Below are positions 17,586 to 25,450 of a DNA stretch of 64,000 bases, in pieces. The notes under the pieces are model-generated. The model was not told the DNA's origin and did not search any database. It saw only the letters and a program-made list of their open reading frames with translations. The stretch comes from Eubacteriales bacterium (GTDB taxonomy: Bacteria; Bacillota; Clostridia; Oscillospirales; Butyricicoccaceae). Every line of letters starts with the position of its first letter. Position 1 is the stretch's first letter. The position numbers and the translations under genes were made by a program. The stretch lies in the NCBI GenBank assembly GCA_030524205.1, contig JAUNGZ010000011.1, positions 1-64,000 of the forward strand. The letters run 5' to 3'.

Positions 17586-18347
17586 TTACCAGCGCAGGGC
17601 GGTAAGCCATTCGCCGAGCGCTGTTTCCCGCTCGCGCGCGTCCCGCTTGCGGAAAACCGGCAGCGGCAGCTCATCGAGCAGCTTGCCGTCCTCCAGATAT
17701 AAAATGCGGTTGCCGCGGATGGCCGCGCGCATATCGTGCGTCACCATCAATATGCTCTGCCCTGCCTCGTTCAGGGCGGACAGCAGATCTAAAACCTGCT
17801 CGCTGTTCGCTTTGTTCAGCGCGCCGGTCGGCTCGTCGGCAAAGAGCAGGCCGGGGTCGTTTATCATCGCCCTTGCGATCGCCGCGCGCTGTGCCTCTCC
17901 GCCCGAAACCTGCGCGGGCAGGCGGTTTCTCGCACCTTGTAAATGCATCGCTTCCAGCACGGCGGCCGCGGTTTGCTCCACCTCTTTCGGAGAATGCGCC
18001 TTGCCCGCATAACCGGCCACAGCCACGTTTTCAAACAGCGTCAGGTTGCTGACAAGATGTGTCTGCTGAAAGACAAAGCCGAATTCATTGGCGCGAAGAA
18101 ACGCCATTTCTTTTTCGGAAAGCCCGTTGATTTTGCGCCCTTTGTATGTAAGCTCGCCGCCGGTCACGCTGTCCATCCCGCTGAGCGCGTACAGCAGCGT
18201 GGATTTGCCCGCGCCGGACGCGCCCATGATGACGGTAAAATCGTTTTCGTAGAGTTCGATATCGATTTTGTCCAGCACCCGCGCGTTCCCGCCGGTTTGG
18301 GAAAACGTCTTGCAAAGCGCCCGCCCCCCGAGCAGTACGTTTTTCAT
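17586..18347 (-). CDS. MacB/LolD-type ABC transporter ATP-binding protein
   Basis: This 253-residue ATPase has Walker A GASGAGKSTLLYALSGMD, signature VSGGEAQRAAIARAM, Walker B LLFADEPTGALNKANSEQV and the switch histidine in LMVTHDM. The DEPTGALN Walker B extension is typical of the MacB/LolD group that partners FtsX-like permeases. The ATG at 18347 overlaps the stop of the upstream adenylate-forming enzyme gene as ATGA and has AAGGAGG upstream, so a start at 18356 is less likely. Confidence 0.92.
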   Translation of the reverse strand: MKNVLLGGRALCKTFSQTGGNARVLDKIDIELYENDFTVIMGASGAGKSTLLYALSGMDSVTGGELTYKGRKINGLSEKEMAFLRANEFGFVFQQTHLVSNLTLFENVAVAGYAGKAHSPKEVEQTAAAVLEAMHLQGARNRLPAQVSGGEAQRAAIARAMINDPGLLFADEPTGALNKANSEQVLDLLSALNEAGQSILMVTHDMRAAIRGNRILYLEDGKLLDELPLPVFRKRDARERETALGEWLTALRW

Positions 18348-19714
18348 TCGGTGCATCCCTCCTTTGCCGCCGCCGGTACGATCAGCCGCTTTTTGCCCGT
18401 CCGTGGATCGGGCAGGATCTCATCGACAAACCGAATGTCAAACCGCACGTAAGAGAGCCGTTTCTCTGCCAGAATAGTGTTCATTTCCCCCAGCATCTGG
18501 CTGCGGATAAACTCTTTCGACGCGGTTTCCGCCGCTTCCGCCAGCATTTCAAAGGCGTCCGCGCCGGTCTGCCGGAATTGATAGTCCAGCAGGCCCTCGA
18601 TGCAGAACCCCTCGACGGCGAGCGGGTGCAGAAATTCGCGCTTTCCGGCGGCGTCGGTAAACCAGAGGATATCCTCATTCCGGCCCAGCAGGCCGACCGC
18701 TTTCGTAAAGGGGTAACGGCTGTCCGCATCCGGCTTTTGCAGCGTCAGCTTATCGGAAATACGGTAACGGATCAGCGGCTGCGCGAAATTGTACAGGCAG
18801 GTCAGGTACAGCCCGTCCTCCGCCGCTTCGATCACGTTCATATCGTCGAACAAAACCATGCCGTCCTTCGGATCGGCCTCCGCGCCCATGGCGAGCGATT
18901 CGCTCGCGCCGTAGAAGTTGACCACCCGCGTGTGAAAGACCGATTCCAGATACTGCCGCAGGCTGCTCCCCAGCGGTTCGCCGCAGGAGACGACGCGGAG
19001 AACGTCCAGCTCCACCTCGCCGCGCGCCGTGAGCTCTGCGAGTATTTTGATGGCCGACGGATAGCCGATCAGCATGTTTGGCCGAAAGGTACGGATCTGC
19101 CTGACCCACTCGGCCAGCGGCGTCTTGATGTCCAGATAGAGCTGGCTGGCGTGCACGCCGTCGATACCGTCGCCCACCGCCATCGCGCCGCCGTAGCGCC
19201 CGTCCGTCGCCGCCAGATAGACGATGCGCGGGCCGCGCGCCAAAAACCTCAAAATCTGCGGCATGGACATGCCCCACAGCGCCCCGCGCAGGATACCCAG
19301 CAGCATATTACCCCACGCGGCTTCGTCATAAAGAAAGTAGCCGGGCGTTCCCGTGCTGCCGGAGGAGTGCACGACATGGTACTTGCCCCCAAAGGGCCTG
19401 CGGTCTGCCTCCGTCTCCGCGTCAAACTGCCGGAGCGCCGCCTGCGTTACGTCCGGTACGGTGATCAGCTCGTCAAAGTGCGTCAGAAGCTGCGACTTGC
19501 TGAGCGTGGGGAACTGCGACAGCGGGGCTGTGCCGATACTCCTTTCGTCGATGCCCGCCGTGGCAAAGGTGCGGCGGTAATAGCTGGATTTCTCATAGGC
19601 ATAAGCAAGCAGCTTGCGCAGCTTCTTTTCCTGAAGCCGCCGTATCTCCGTGGGGGCTTTCTTTTCGTTGCGTTTGAGCGCGTACAGCGCCCACAAAAGC
19701 TTTCCATAATTCAT
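18344..19714 (-). CDS. PaaK/CapK-like adenylate-forming enzyme
   Basis: This 456-residue protein has the AMP-binding P-loop VVHSSGSTGTPGYFLYDE near residues 114-131 and an adenylation-core strand VVNFYGASESLAMG near 260. It also has the mid-domain aspartate segment PLIRYRISDKLTL and a small C-terminal domain that ends RLIVPAA. This matches phenylacetate-CoA ligase-like (PaaK/CapK/F390-synthetase-related) proteins, which activate a carboxylic acid as an acyl-AMP. The acceptor (CoA, amine or carrier) cannot be told. It sits between an amide hydrolase and an ABC exporter in operon B, so it may re-activate a carboxylic acid released by, or destined for, amide-bond chemistry. Coupled by ATGA to the ATPase gene. 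Confidence 0.8.
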   Translation of the reverse strand: MNYGKLLWALYALKRNEKKAPTEIRRLQEKKLRKLLAYAYEKSSYYRRTFATAGIDERSIGTAPLSQFPTLSKSQLLTHFDELITVPDVTQAALRQFDAETEADRRPFGGKYHVVHSSGSTGTPGYFLYDEAAWGNMLLGILRGALWGMSMPQILRFLARGPRIVYLAATDGRYGGAMAVGDGIDGVHASQLYLDIKTPLAEWVRQIRTFRPNMLIGYPSAIKILAELTARGEVELDVLRVVSCGEPLGSSLRQYLESVFHTRVVNFYGASESLAMGAEADPKDGMVLFDDMNVIEAAEDGLYLTCLYNFAQPLIRYRISDKLTLQKPDADSRYPFTKAVGLLGRNEDILWFTDAAGKREFLHPLAVEGFCIEGLLDYQFRQTGADAFEMLAEAAETASKEFIRSQMLGEMNTILAEKRLSYVRFDIRFVDEILPDPRTGKKRLIVPAAAKEGCTE

Positions 19715-19726
19715 CGGTGCACCGCC

Positions 19727-20806
19727 TTACGAAAGTTGGAAGAGATAGCTGTTTTGATAGTTTTCGCGGTGGTAATAGCGCGCCGTACCGCCGCCGAGGT
19801 CAAATACAATGCTCCATTCGGTGGATTCAAATTCCCCGAAATTGCGCTTGCTGACCCCGCTCAGCGCGTCGCGCACGGCGTCCGCGTCCATGGTGGGCTG
19901 TTCGCGAAGCAGCCGCGTCAAAATGTCGTACCGTTCATGCGATTGCGACGTGCCGACGCCGTTCTTTTCGCCCTCTGCCAGATAAAAGTTGGTCACCACC
20001 GGCGTTTCGGTCACCACCATTTCGTTGTCCACATACTCGACGGCAACGCTGCGCCCGCTCGTATCCGCCAGCGCGAAATGCACCATCATGCCCATGGAAG
20101 CATGCATATCATATTGACCGAGCAGGTCGAGCGCCTCGTCAACGTCGGCGGCCTTGTTCAGCAGCAAACGGATGGCTGTGGTCGTGGTGAGGTCGGGCTT
20201 GTCCGTATTTTGGTCTATGGTATCCGCGTCCTCGATCATGTTGACCGACACGGCAAGCCCCTTCTCGTTCATGCCGTCCAGCGGGGCGTACAGCGCCGCC
20301 ATGGTGCGGACCTCGTCCAGCCGCAGCGCCGCGCGGATCGCGCCGCCGCTTTGGCTGATAAAGTCCATGTTCACGGTGGAGATCGAAGCGTAGCCCTTCT
20401 CCGGTTTGGAGGCCACGACCAACGCTTCGCAGTTTTGCCAGTCGAAGTTCCGGCCAAACAGCCGCGCGCCCATCGGATCGCTCACCGCAATGGTGCTGCA
20501 TCCGAACAGGCCGCCCAAAATGTCAAGCTCTGTTCCCAAACGGTTCGAGAGGAACGAGACGACCTCGCGGTCGGAGGATGCGCCTCCGGCGGTGAGAAAC
20601 GTGTCAAAGCCGTCGTCGCCCTCATACTTTACCACAGAAAAGCCTTCTTCTAATTCCGTGATCGCGGAGGTGAGCACAACGGCTTGCTCTTGCCGCGCCG
20701 CCTCGCTGCTCGGCGGCTGCATCGCTTCGTTTGCTTTACCGCAGCCGATGATCCACAAGGTCAGGGATAAGCCTGCCAAGGCAAGGGCGAAAAATCGTCT
20801 ATTCAT
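19727..20806 (-). CDS. Lipoprotein linear-amide C-N hydrolase (choloylglycine hydrolase/NAAA-like)
   Basis: This 359-residue protein starts MNRRFFALALAGLSLTLWII with a lipobox cysteine at 22. After a propeptide-like region comes LGGLFGCSTIAVSDPMGARL, then FGRNFDWQN. The cysteine at 103 and the downstream Arg-Asn-x-Asp are the signature of cysteine N-terminal-nucleophile hydrolases of the linear amide C-N hydrolase family (choloylglycine hydrolase, penicillin acylase, acid ceramidase-like). Later motifs PLDGMNEKGLAVSVNMIEDA and TTTTAIRLLLNKAADVDEA also fit. Because the cysteine is internal, maturation should require cleavage just before it. It is membrane-anchored outside the cell and is the first gene of operon B. 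Confidence 0.85.
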   Translation of the reverse strand: MNRRFFALALAGLSLTLWIIGCGKANEAMQPPSSEAARQEQAVVLTSAITELEEGFSVVKYEGDDGFDTFLTAGGASSDREVVSFLSNRLGTELDILGGLFGCSTIAVSDPMGARLFGRNFDWQNCEALVVASKPEKGYASISTVNMDFISQSGGAIRAALRLDEVRTMAALYAPLDGMNEKGLAVSVNMIEDADTIDQNTDKPDLTTTTAIRLLLNKAADVDEALDLLGQYDMHASMGMMVHFALADTSGRSVAVEYVDNEMVVTETPVVTNFYLAEGEKNGVGTSQSHERYDILTRLLREQPTMDADAVRDALSGVSKRNFGEFESTEWSIVFDLGGGTARYYHRENYQNSYLFQLS

Positions 20807-20844
20807 TCTACGCACTCCTTATGCTGATATTTGGATTCGGCTTT

Positions 20845-20882
20845 ATTGTAACAGCGCACACATACGATAACAAATACTTATA
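20845..20882 (-). promoter_or_regulatory. Operon B promoter with TATAAGTATT box
   Basis: On the minus strand TATAAGTATT (20873-20882) overlaps by one base the -35 box TTGTTA (20868-20873); a 17-bp spacer leads to the -10 box TACAAT (20845-20850). It is back to back with the lysR promoter. Confidence 0.75.
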
Positions 20883-20900
20883 TTGAATGGCGTTCTCTGC

Positions 20901-20929
20901 TTTACAGGCATGAAAAAAGGTGGTATACT
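20901..20929 (+). promoter_or_regulatory. lysR promoter
   Basis: TTTACA at 20901-20906 and TATACT at 20924-20929 with a 17-bp spacer, 26 bp upstream of the regulator start. Confidence 0.65.
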
Positions 20930-20954
20930 ACATCCATTAGAAAGGGGTGTACGG

Positions 20955-21836
20955 ATGGAATTTCGTGTTTTACAGTATTTTCTGGCCGTGACGAGGGAGC
21001 AGAGCATATCCGGTGCGGCGGAGGCGCTACACCTCTCCCAGCCTACGCTTTCCAGACAACTGAGGGACATGGAGGAGGAGCTGGGCAAACAGCTTTTCAT
21101 CCGCAGCAACCGCAAGATCACGCTCACGGAGGAGGGCATGCTCCTGCGCAAACGCGCGGAAGAGATCACCGAGCTCGTCAAAAAAGCGCGGGAAGAGATC
21201 GCCCTGTCGGACGAAGTGCTCGCCGGCGATATCTCGATCGGCGCGGGAGAAACAGACGGCATCCGCCATGTCGTAAGGGCGGCGCAGGACATGCAGAAGG
21301 ATTATCCGCTGGTGCATTTTCACATCGTCAGCGGAGACAAGAGGACCGTTATGGACGACCTCGGCCGCGGGCTGATCGATTTTGCGCTTGTATTTGGCGA
21401 CGTGGATCTTTCCCGGTATGAGTATCTGCCGCTTCATTCCTGCGATCGATTTGGCGTTCTGATGCGCAGAGACGCCCCCCTTGCAGAAAAGGATGTCATT
21501 GCCCCTGAGGACCTCTATGACAAACCCCTGATCGTTTCACGCCAATCCTTTTCCGATGCAAATTTATCAACCATGCTGCGGCGCGATTATGACAAGCTGA
21601 ATATCATTGCGACCTATAACCTCTTATTTAACGGCTCCATCATGGTGGACGAGGGCATGGGCTACGCGATCTGCTTTGACGGTATTATCAATACATCCGG
21701 AAAGAGCAATCTCTGTTTCAAGCCGTTTCCTCCCCATGATCTCATAAAAATGGGCCTTGCATGGAAAAAATATCAGGTTTTCACGAAAGCTGCGATGATG
21801 TTCCTGCAAAAAATGCGGGAGTCTGCCGGGTCTTAA
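20955..21836 (+). CDS. LysR-family transcriptional regulator
   Basis: This 293-residue protein has the N-terminal winged helix MEFRVLQYFLAVTREQSISG followed by AAEALHLSQPTLSRQLRDME, then a linker helix and a periplasmic-binding-like effector domain (LAGDISIGAGETDGIRHVVR, YEYLPLHSCDRFGVLMRRDA). It is divergent from operon B, as is usual for LysR regulators of an adjacent target. The three promoters with a shared decamer at 15.1, 20.9 and 21.9 kb surround it, so I infer it is their common regulator. The start at 20955 begins the conserved HTH, and an AAAGGGG-type site precedes it. Its effector is not visible from sequence. Confidence 0.9.
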   Translation: MEFRVLQYFLAVTREQSISGAAEALHLSQPTLSRQLRDMEEELGKQLFIRSNRKITLTEEGMLLRKRAEEITELVKKAREEIALSDEVLAGDISIGAGETDGIRHVVRAAQDMQKDYPLVHFHIVSGDKRTVMDDLGRGLIDFALVFGDVDLSRYEYLPLHSCDRFGVLMRRDAPLAEKDVIAPEDLYDKPLIVSRQSFSDANLSTMLRRDYDKLNIIATYNLLFNGSIMVDEGMGYAICFDGIINTSGKSNLCFKPFPPHDLIKMGLAWKKYQVFTKAAMMFLQKMRESAGS

Positions 21837-21841
21837 GCGCG

Positions 21842-21883
21842 AAAACGCCCCTGTTTTTCACCATGGAAAAGCAGGGGCGTTTT
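21842..21883 (+). terminator. lysR terminator
   Basis: AAAACGCCCCTG (21842-21853) pairs with CAGGGGCGTTTT (21872-21883), a 12-bp stem with flanking A and T tracts. Confidence 0.85.
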
Positions 21884-21914
21884 ATATGCCTTTTTGTTAT
21901 GAGTAAATATCCAC

Positions 21915-21952
21915 TATAAGTATTAGACATTCGCAAGGCTGCATGTTACGAT
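21915..21952 (+). promoter_or_regulatory. Operon C promoter with TATAAGTATT box
   Basis: TATAAGTATT (21915-21924) overlaps by one base the -35 box TAGACA (21924-21929). A 17-bp spacer leads to -10 TACGAT (21947-21952). This is the same geometry as in operons A and B, on the opposite strand. Confidence 0.7.
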
Positions 21953-21984
21953 TTCTTTATCAACAAAATACAGGAGTGATTCAT

Positions 21985-22995
21985 ATGAAAAAAAGGCTAT
22001 TTGCAATTTTGACCGTGCTGACGCTTGCGGTTTCCAGCACTGCATACGCGGCGGATCCGCTGACCGGGTTTTCCGATATTCCCGAGGGCGCGCCCTATGC
22101 GCAGGCGGTGAAATACTGCCGGGATAACGGACTGATGAACGGCACGTCCGCAACCGAGTTCTCACCGGAGGAAAGCACTTCGCGAGCAATGCTGGTCACC
22201 ATTTTGTACCGCCAGCAAACCGCTTCGGTCTCGGATACCGCCGCGAACGCCTTTGCGGATGTCGCGTCGAACGCATGGTATTACGACGCCGTGCGCTGGG
22301 GCGCGGCGAACGGACTTGTCAGCGGGATCGATGCGACGCATTTCGCACCGGAGGATTTGCTCACCCGCGAGCAGATCTTGACCATTCTCTGGCGTGCCGC
22401 CGAAAGCCCAGCAGCCGATGTTGCCGCCCTGCCTTATACAGATGCGAACGCGATCTCTTCTTATGCCCGGACCGCGGCCGCATGGGCTTATGAAAACGGC
22501 ATCGTCGGCACGGAGACCGGCACGGCGCTCTGGCCGAAGGCTCCTGTCACGCGCGCGGAGCTGGCGCAAACCTTGTACAATTTCCTGAACGCCCCTACCG
22601 CGCAGCCTGCGCCGGATGGAACGCCGGATATCCATGTGACCGTCGGCGACGTGTCGTTCGATGTGGTGCTCTACGATTCCGCTACCACCCGGCTGCTGAT
22701 GACGCAGGTTCCCGAAACCGATATGATGCTCCCGACAAGCTATGACCTGAACGGCGTTTGCAAATACTATGACATCCCCATGTCCTATCATGACGCGCTG
22801 CAGATCGCGGCCGAGCCGGTCACCTCCGTCAAGGCGGGCGATCTGCTGCTCGACGATAGCAACCGGCTGTATCTGTACTATCAGGACAGCGCGGTTTCCG
22901 GTGATTATTTACGGGTCGGTTATGTCGCGGACACGACGGATCTGCAAACAAAGCTCGGCAGCGGTTCCGTTACGTTTTATGTGACGCAGTATTAA
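21985..22995 (+). CDS. S-layer-homology protein with C-terminal cyclophilin-like domain (operon C)
   Basis: This 336-residue exported protein has a signal peptide (MKKRLFAILTVLTLAVSSTA) ending near AYA. Three SLH repeats follow: GFSDIPEGAPYAQAVKYC, AFADVASNAWYYDAVRWGAA and YTDANAISSYARTAAAWAYE, each with its TR-hallmark segment (STSRAMLVTILYR, LLTREQILTILWR, PVTRAELAQTLYN). The C-terminal 120 residues are the cyclophilin-like domain (IHVTVGDVSFDVVLYDSATT, LLLDDSNRLYLYYQDSAVSG). The layout matches the SLH protein at 5624-6619 but sequence has diverged. The start at 21985 opens the signal peptide. It precedes the amide hydrolase gene by 13 bp. Confidence 0.88.
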   Translation: MKKRLFAILTVLTLAVSSTAYAADPLTGFSDIPEGAPYAQAVKYCRDNGLMNGTSATEFSPEESTSRAMLVTILYRQQTASVSDTAANAFADVASNAWYYDAVRWGAANGLVSGIDATHFAPEDLLTREQILTILWRAAESPAADVAALPYTDANAISSYARTAAAWAYENGIVGTETGTALWPKAPVTRAELAQTLYNFLNAPTAQPAPDGTPDIHVTVGDVSFDVVLYDSATTRLLMTQVPETDMMLPTSYDLNGVCKYYDIPMSYHDALQIAAEPVTSVKAGDLLLDDSNRLYLYYQDSAVSGDYLRVGYVADTTDLQTKLGSGSVTFYVTQY

Positions 22996-23008
22996 GGAGC
23001 GCCCGCGT

Positions 23009-24460
23009 ATGAAAAAAACAGTCTCCGCGCTCCTTTGCGCCTTGCTGCTGTGCGCGTCCGGCGCTTTCCCCGCGGGCGCGGCCGACGCATGGACGGTCAC
23101 CATGCGGGTCGGCGATCCGCTCATGACGGTAAACGGTATGGAAACCGAGATCGACCCCGGGTTGGAGACGGTTCCGATCGTTGTCCATGACAGGACCCTG
23201 CTGCCGGTTCGCGCCTTGATCGAATCGGCCGGCGGCACAGCCTCTTGGGACGGCCCGCGCCAGCGGGTTACCCTGACGCTGGGCGAAGATTCCATCGTTC
23301 TCACCATCGGCAGCGATACGGCCTACTGGAACGATGCGCCGCGCACGCTGGACACAGCGCCGGAAATCAGGAACGGCTGCACCATGCTGCCCATCCGTTT
23401 TATCGCCGAGAGCTTCGGATTTCATGTTGATTGGGACGGCGCCCAACAGCTCATTACGATCACCGCTCCGACGGCCCCTCAAACCGAGCCTTATGAAAAT
23501 GTGATAAACCTTTCGGAACAGACGACCCAGTTGGAAAGCGGTCTTTCCGCCGTAAGCTACAGCGGGGAAACCCTGTTCGATGAATTTTTAGCGCAGGGCG
23601 GCGCCGCAACGGATGCGGAGCTGGTACGTTTTTTGCAAAGCCATATCGTACAGAACGCCGGAGAACTGCGCCTCGCGTCGAACACTTTCGGCTGTTCCGC
23701 GATCGCCGTCAAAAACGACGCGGGCGAAGCGCTGTTCGGCCGGAACTTCGATTGGTACAGCAGCGACGCGCTCATTGTCCGGAGCAAGCCCGAAAACGGG
23801 TACGCTTCCATCTCCACGGTCAACACAAATTTTATCAGGACCGCCTACGGCGACTTTATGAGCCTGCCCGAAAAAGCGCGCACGCTTGTTTCGTTGTATG
23901 CCCCGCTGGATGGCATGAATGAAAAGGGGCTGGCCGCAGCGGTGCTGTATATCGAGGACGCGGCCGCGATCAACCAGAACACGGGCAAGCCCGATCTCAC
24001 CACGACAACAGCCATTCGCCTGCTTTTGGATCAAGCCGCCGACGTTGATGAGGCGGTCGCGCTTTTAAAGCAGTATGATATGCACGACTCCCTTGGCATG
24101 ATGGTACATTTCGCGCTGGCCGACGCAAGCGGCAGAAGCGTCGCGGTCGAATATATCGGCGGCGAGATGGTCGTGACCGAAACGCCGGTTATCACCAATT
24201 TTTATCTGGCAGACGGAAGCAAGCAGGGCCTCGGCTCTTCGCAGTCGCACACTCGGTTCAATACCCTGACCGCGCTGCTGGCGGAATCACCGACGATGCA
24301 AATGGCCGACGTCAGGGATGCCCTGAGCAGCGTAAGCAAGCGTCATTTTAACGATGGCGAAACGACCGAATGGAGCATCGTCTATAATCAGGCTCAACGC
24401 GTCGCGCAGTATTATCACCGAGAAAATTACGATAAGGTCTATACTTTTCGCGTTGGCTAA
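23009..24460 (+). CDS. Exported amide C-N hydrolase with copper-amine-oxidase-N-type stalk
   Basis: This 483-residue protein has a signal peptide ending near AGAADA (about residue 26). Two stalk repeats of the copper amine oxidase N-terminal type follow (IVVHDRTLLPVRALIESAGG and IRNGCTMLPIRFIAESFGF), and from about residue 165 a cysteine amide hydrolase domain. The catalytic region reads NTFGCSAIAVKNDAGEALFG with Cys229, then RNFDWYS. PLDGMNEKGLAAAVLYIEDA and TTTTAIRLLLDQAADVDEA are nearly the same as in the lipoprotein hydrolase at 19727-20806, so the two are paralogues with different surface anchors. The stalk domain probably binds cell-wall material. Substrate unknown. Last gene of operon C. 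Confidence 0.88.
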   Translation: MKKTVSALLCALLLCASGAFPAGAADAWTVTMRVGDPLMTVNGMETEIDPGLETVPIVVHDRTLLPVRALIESAGGTASWDGPRQRVTLTLGEDSIVLTIGSDTAYWNDAPRTLDTAPEIRNGCTMLPIRFIAESFGFHVDWDGAQQLITITAPTAPQTEPYENVINLSEQTTQLESGLSAVSYSGETLFDEFLAQGGAATDAELVRFLQSHIVQNAGELRLASNTFGCSAIAVKNDAGEALFGRNFDWYSSDALIVRSKPENGYASISTVNTNFIRTAYGDFMSLPEKARTLVSLYAPLDGMNEKGLAAAVLYIEDAAAINQNTGKPDLTTTTAIRLLLDQAADVDEAVALLKQYDMHDSLGMMVHFALADASGRSVAVEYIGGEMVVTETPVITNFYLADGSKQGLGSSQSHTRFNTLTALLAESPTMQMADVRDALSSVSKRHFNDGETTEWSIVYNQAQRVAQYYHRENYDKVYTFRVG

Positions 24461-25056
24461 GCAGCAGCAGCTTTCTTAATGCGTGCGAGGTTGCATTTGG
24501 GTATTGGAACAGAAAAACTTGCCGGCACGGACATGCCGAAAAGGCGTTTGGAAATCGGCGTGATATGTGACGCCTCCATGGACATATTATGAAATCCAAC
24601 CCGATACCGTACCCCAATTCGTACCCCAACAGCAAATGCAGCAACGCAGATCATATGCTTTAAATGTTTATTCAAATTGAGGCTTTGAAACGAATCGCCA
24701 TAATATGCACACAAATGGAGACTATACACGGGCATCCCCGACTTCAAATCCCTCCTTCTCCGCCAAACAAAGAGTGGTTGCATTTAGCAACCACTCTTTT
24801 GTTTTGTTGTGAAATGCATCGTTTTTATCAATTACATGCAGCTTTATTGCCGAATTATCATTTGATTTTTGAGAATACTCGTTGTCTATAATCGGCGGGT
24901 TTTGGCTATTATCGCTACATTGGAACGCAAGGCGGTACACAGTAAATCACGCTCGTTCAGGATGTTCCGGTTTTTTCGCGCATAACTTCCCGGTGTCTTT
25001 GACATTGCGTTTCAGTCGGAGACGTCTTACCTCCGTCGTTTGAGGATAGGTAACCA
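24461..25056. other. Gene-poor stretch after operon C
   Basis: No frame here looks like a real gene. A short minus-strand frame around 24457-24783 has no family resemblance I trust. The only firm structure is the hairpin at 24769-24799. Together with the remnants that follow, this stretch looks like the scar of a lost mobile element. Confidence 0.4.
24769..24799. terminator. Bidirectional hairpin terminator
   Basis: AAAGAGTGGTTGC (24769-24781) pairs with GCAACCACTCTTT (24787-24799), followed by T-rich sequence on the plus strand. It may end operon C transcription 300 bp after the last gene. Confidence 0.8.
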
Positions 25057-25251
25057 TTATAGGTGCTTGAGAAGCTGTGGCCGCAGTCTGTCCGGTATGG
25101 GCGCCTTTCGGGTGCCGCTGTCTGTTTTAGGAGCCGTTATGCGCGGCTGATTGTTATCGCAGTAAACGTCTTTGCTAACGATGCTCCATCCAGCCTTGAA
25201 ATCCTTATCGGTTAGCGCCAGAGCCTTCCCAGCGGTTGCTGCTTTTAGGAT
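25057..25251 (-). pseudogene. Tyrosine integrase remnant
   Basis: The minus strand encodes about 64 residues resembling the middle of a phage-type tyrosine recombinase: LALTDKDFKAGWSIVSKDVY, then NNQPRITAPKTDSGTRKAPI and PDRLRPQLLKHL. In intact integrases this region follows a Gly-Met-Arg-Arg segment that carries the first catalytic arginine; it is absent here, as is the C-terminal His-x-x-Arg and Tyr part. I read it as a decayed fragment of an element that once sat here. No attachment sites are identifiable. Confidence 0.6.
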
Positions 25252-25257
25252 CAGGAC

Positions 25258-25389
25258 GGCGTTACCATTGGGAACGGAGCCATTATGGCGGCCGACGCGG
25301 TTGGAACGAAAGATATTCCGCCGAACGTCATTGCGGGCGGCGCGCCGGCTTCGACCATCCGGCCCATTGAAGCGGCGCAGGCTGTCTGA
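25258..25389 (+). pseudogene. Fragment of a hexapeptide-repeat O-acetyltransferase
   Basis: The plus strand reads GVTIGNGAIMAADAVGTKDI and then PPNVIAGGAPASTIRPI, ending at TGA 25387-25389. This is the C-terminal end of a left-handed beta-helix (hexapeptide) acetyltransferase of the sugar or xenobiotic type. No start or upstream coils are present. It is a different relative from the intact acetyltransferase at 26098-26661, which ends in VPDHCVVAGVPAKIIKW. Confidence 0.75.
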
Positions 25390-25450
25390 TACGGACAAAT
25401 TGGGGATGGAGAAAGCGAATTGCCCCATTCATCGCTCAAACCGTTGGGGC

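Noticed and set aside
24457-24783. A 108-residue minus-strand frame after operon C
   Set aside because: It has no recognisable family and no site; it overlaps the 3' end of the plus-strand hydrolase gene. Possible integrase tail, but not supportable.
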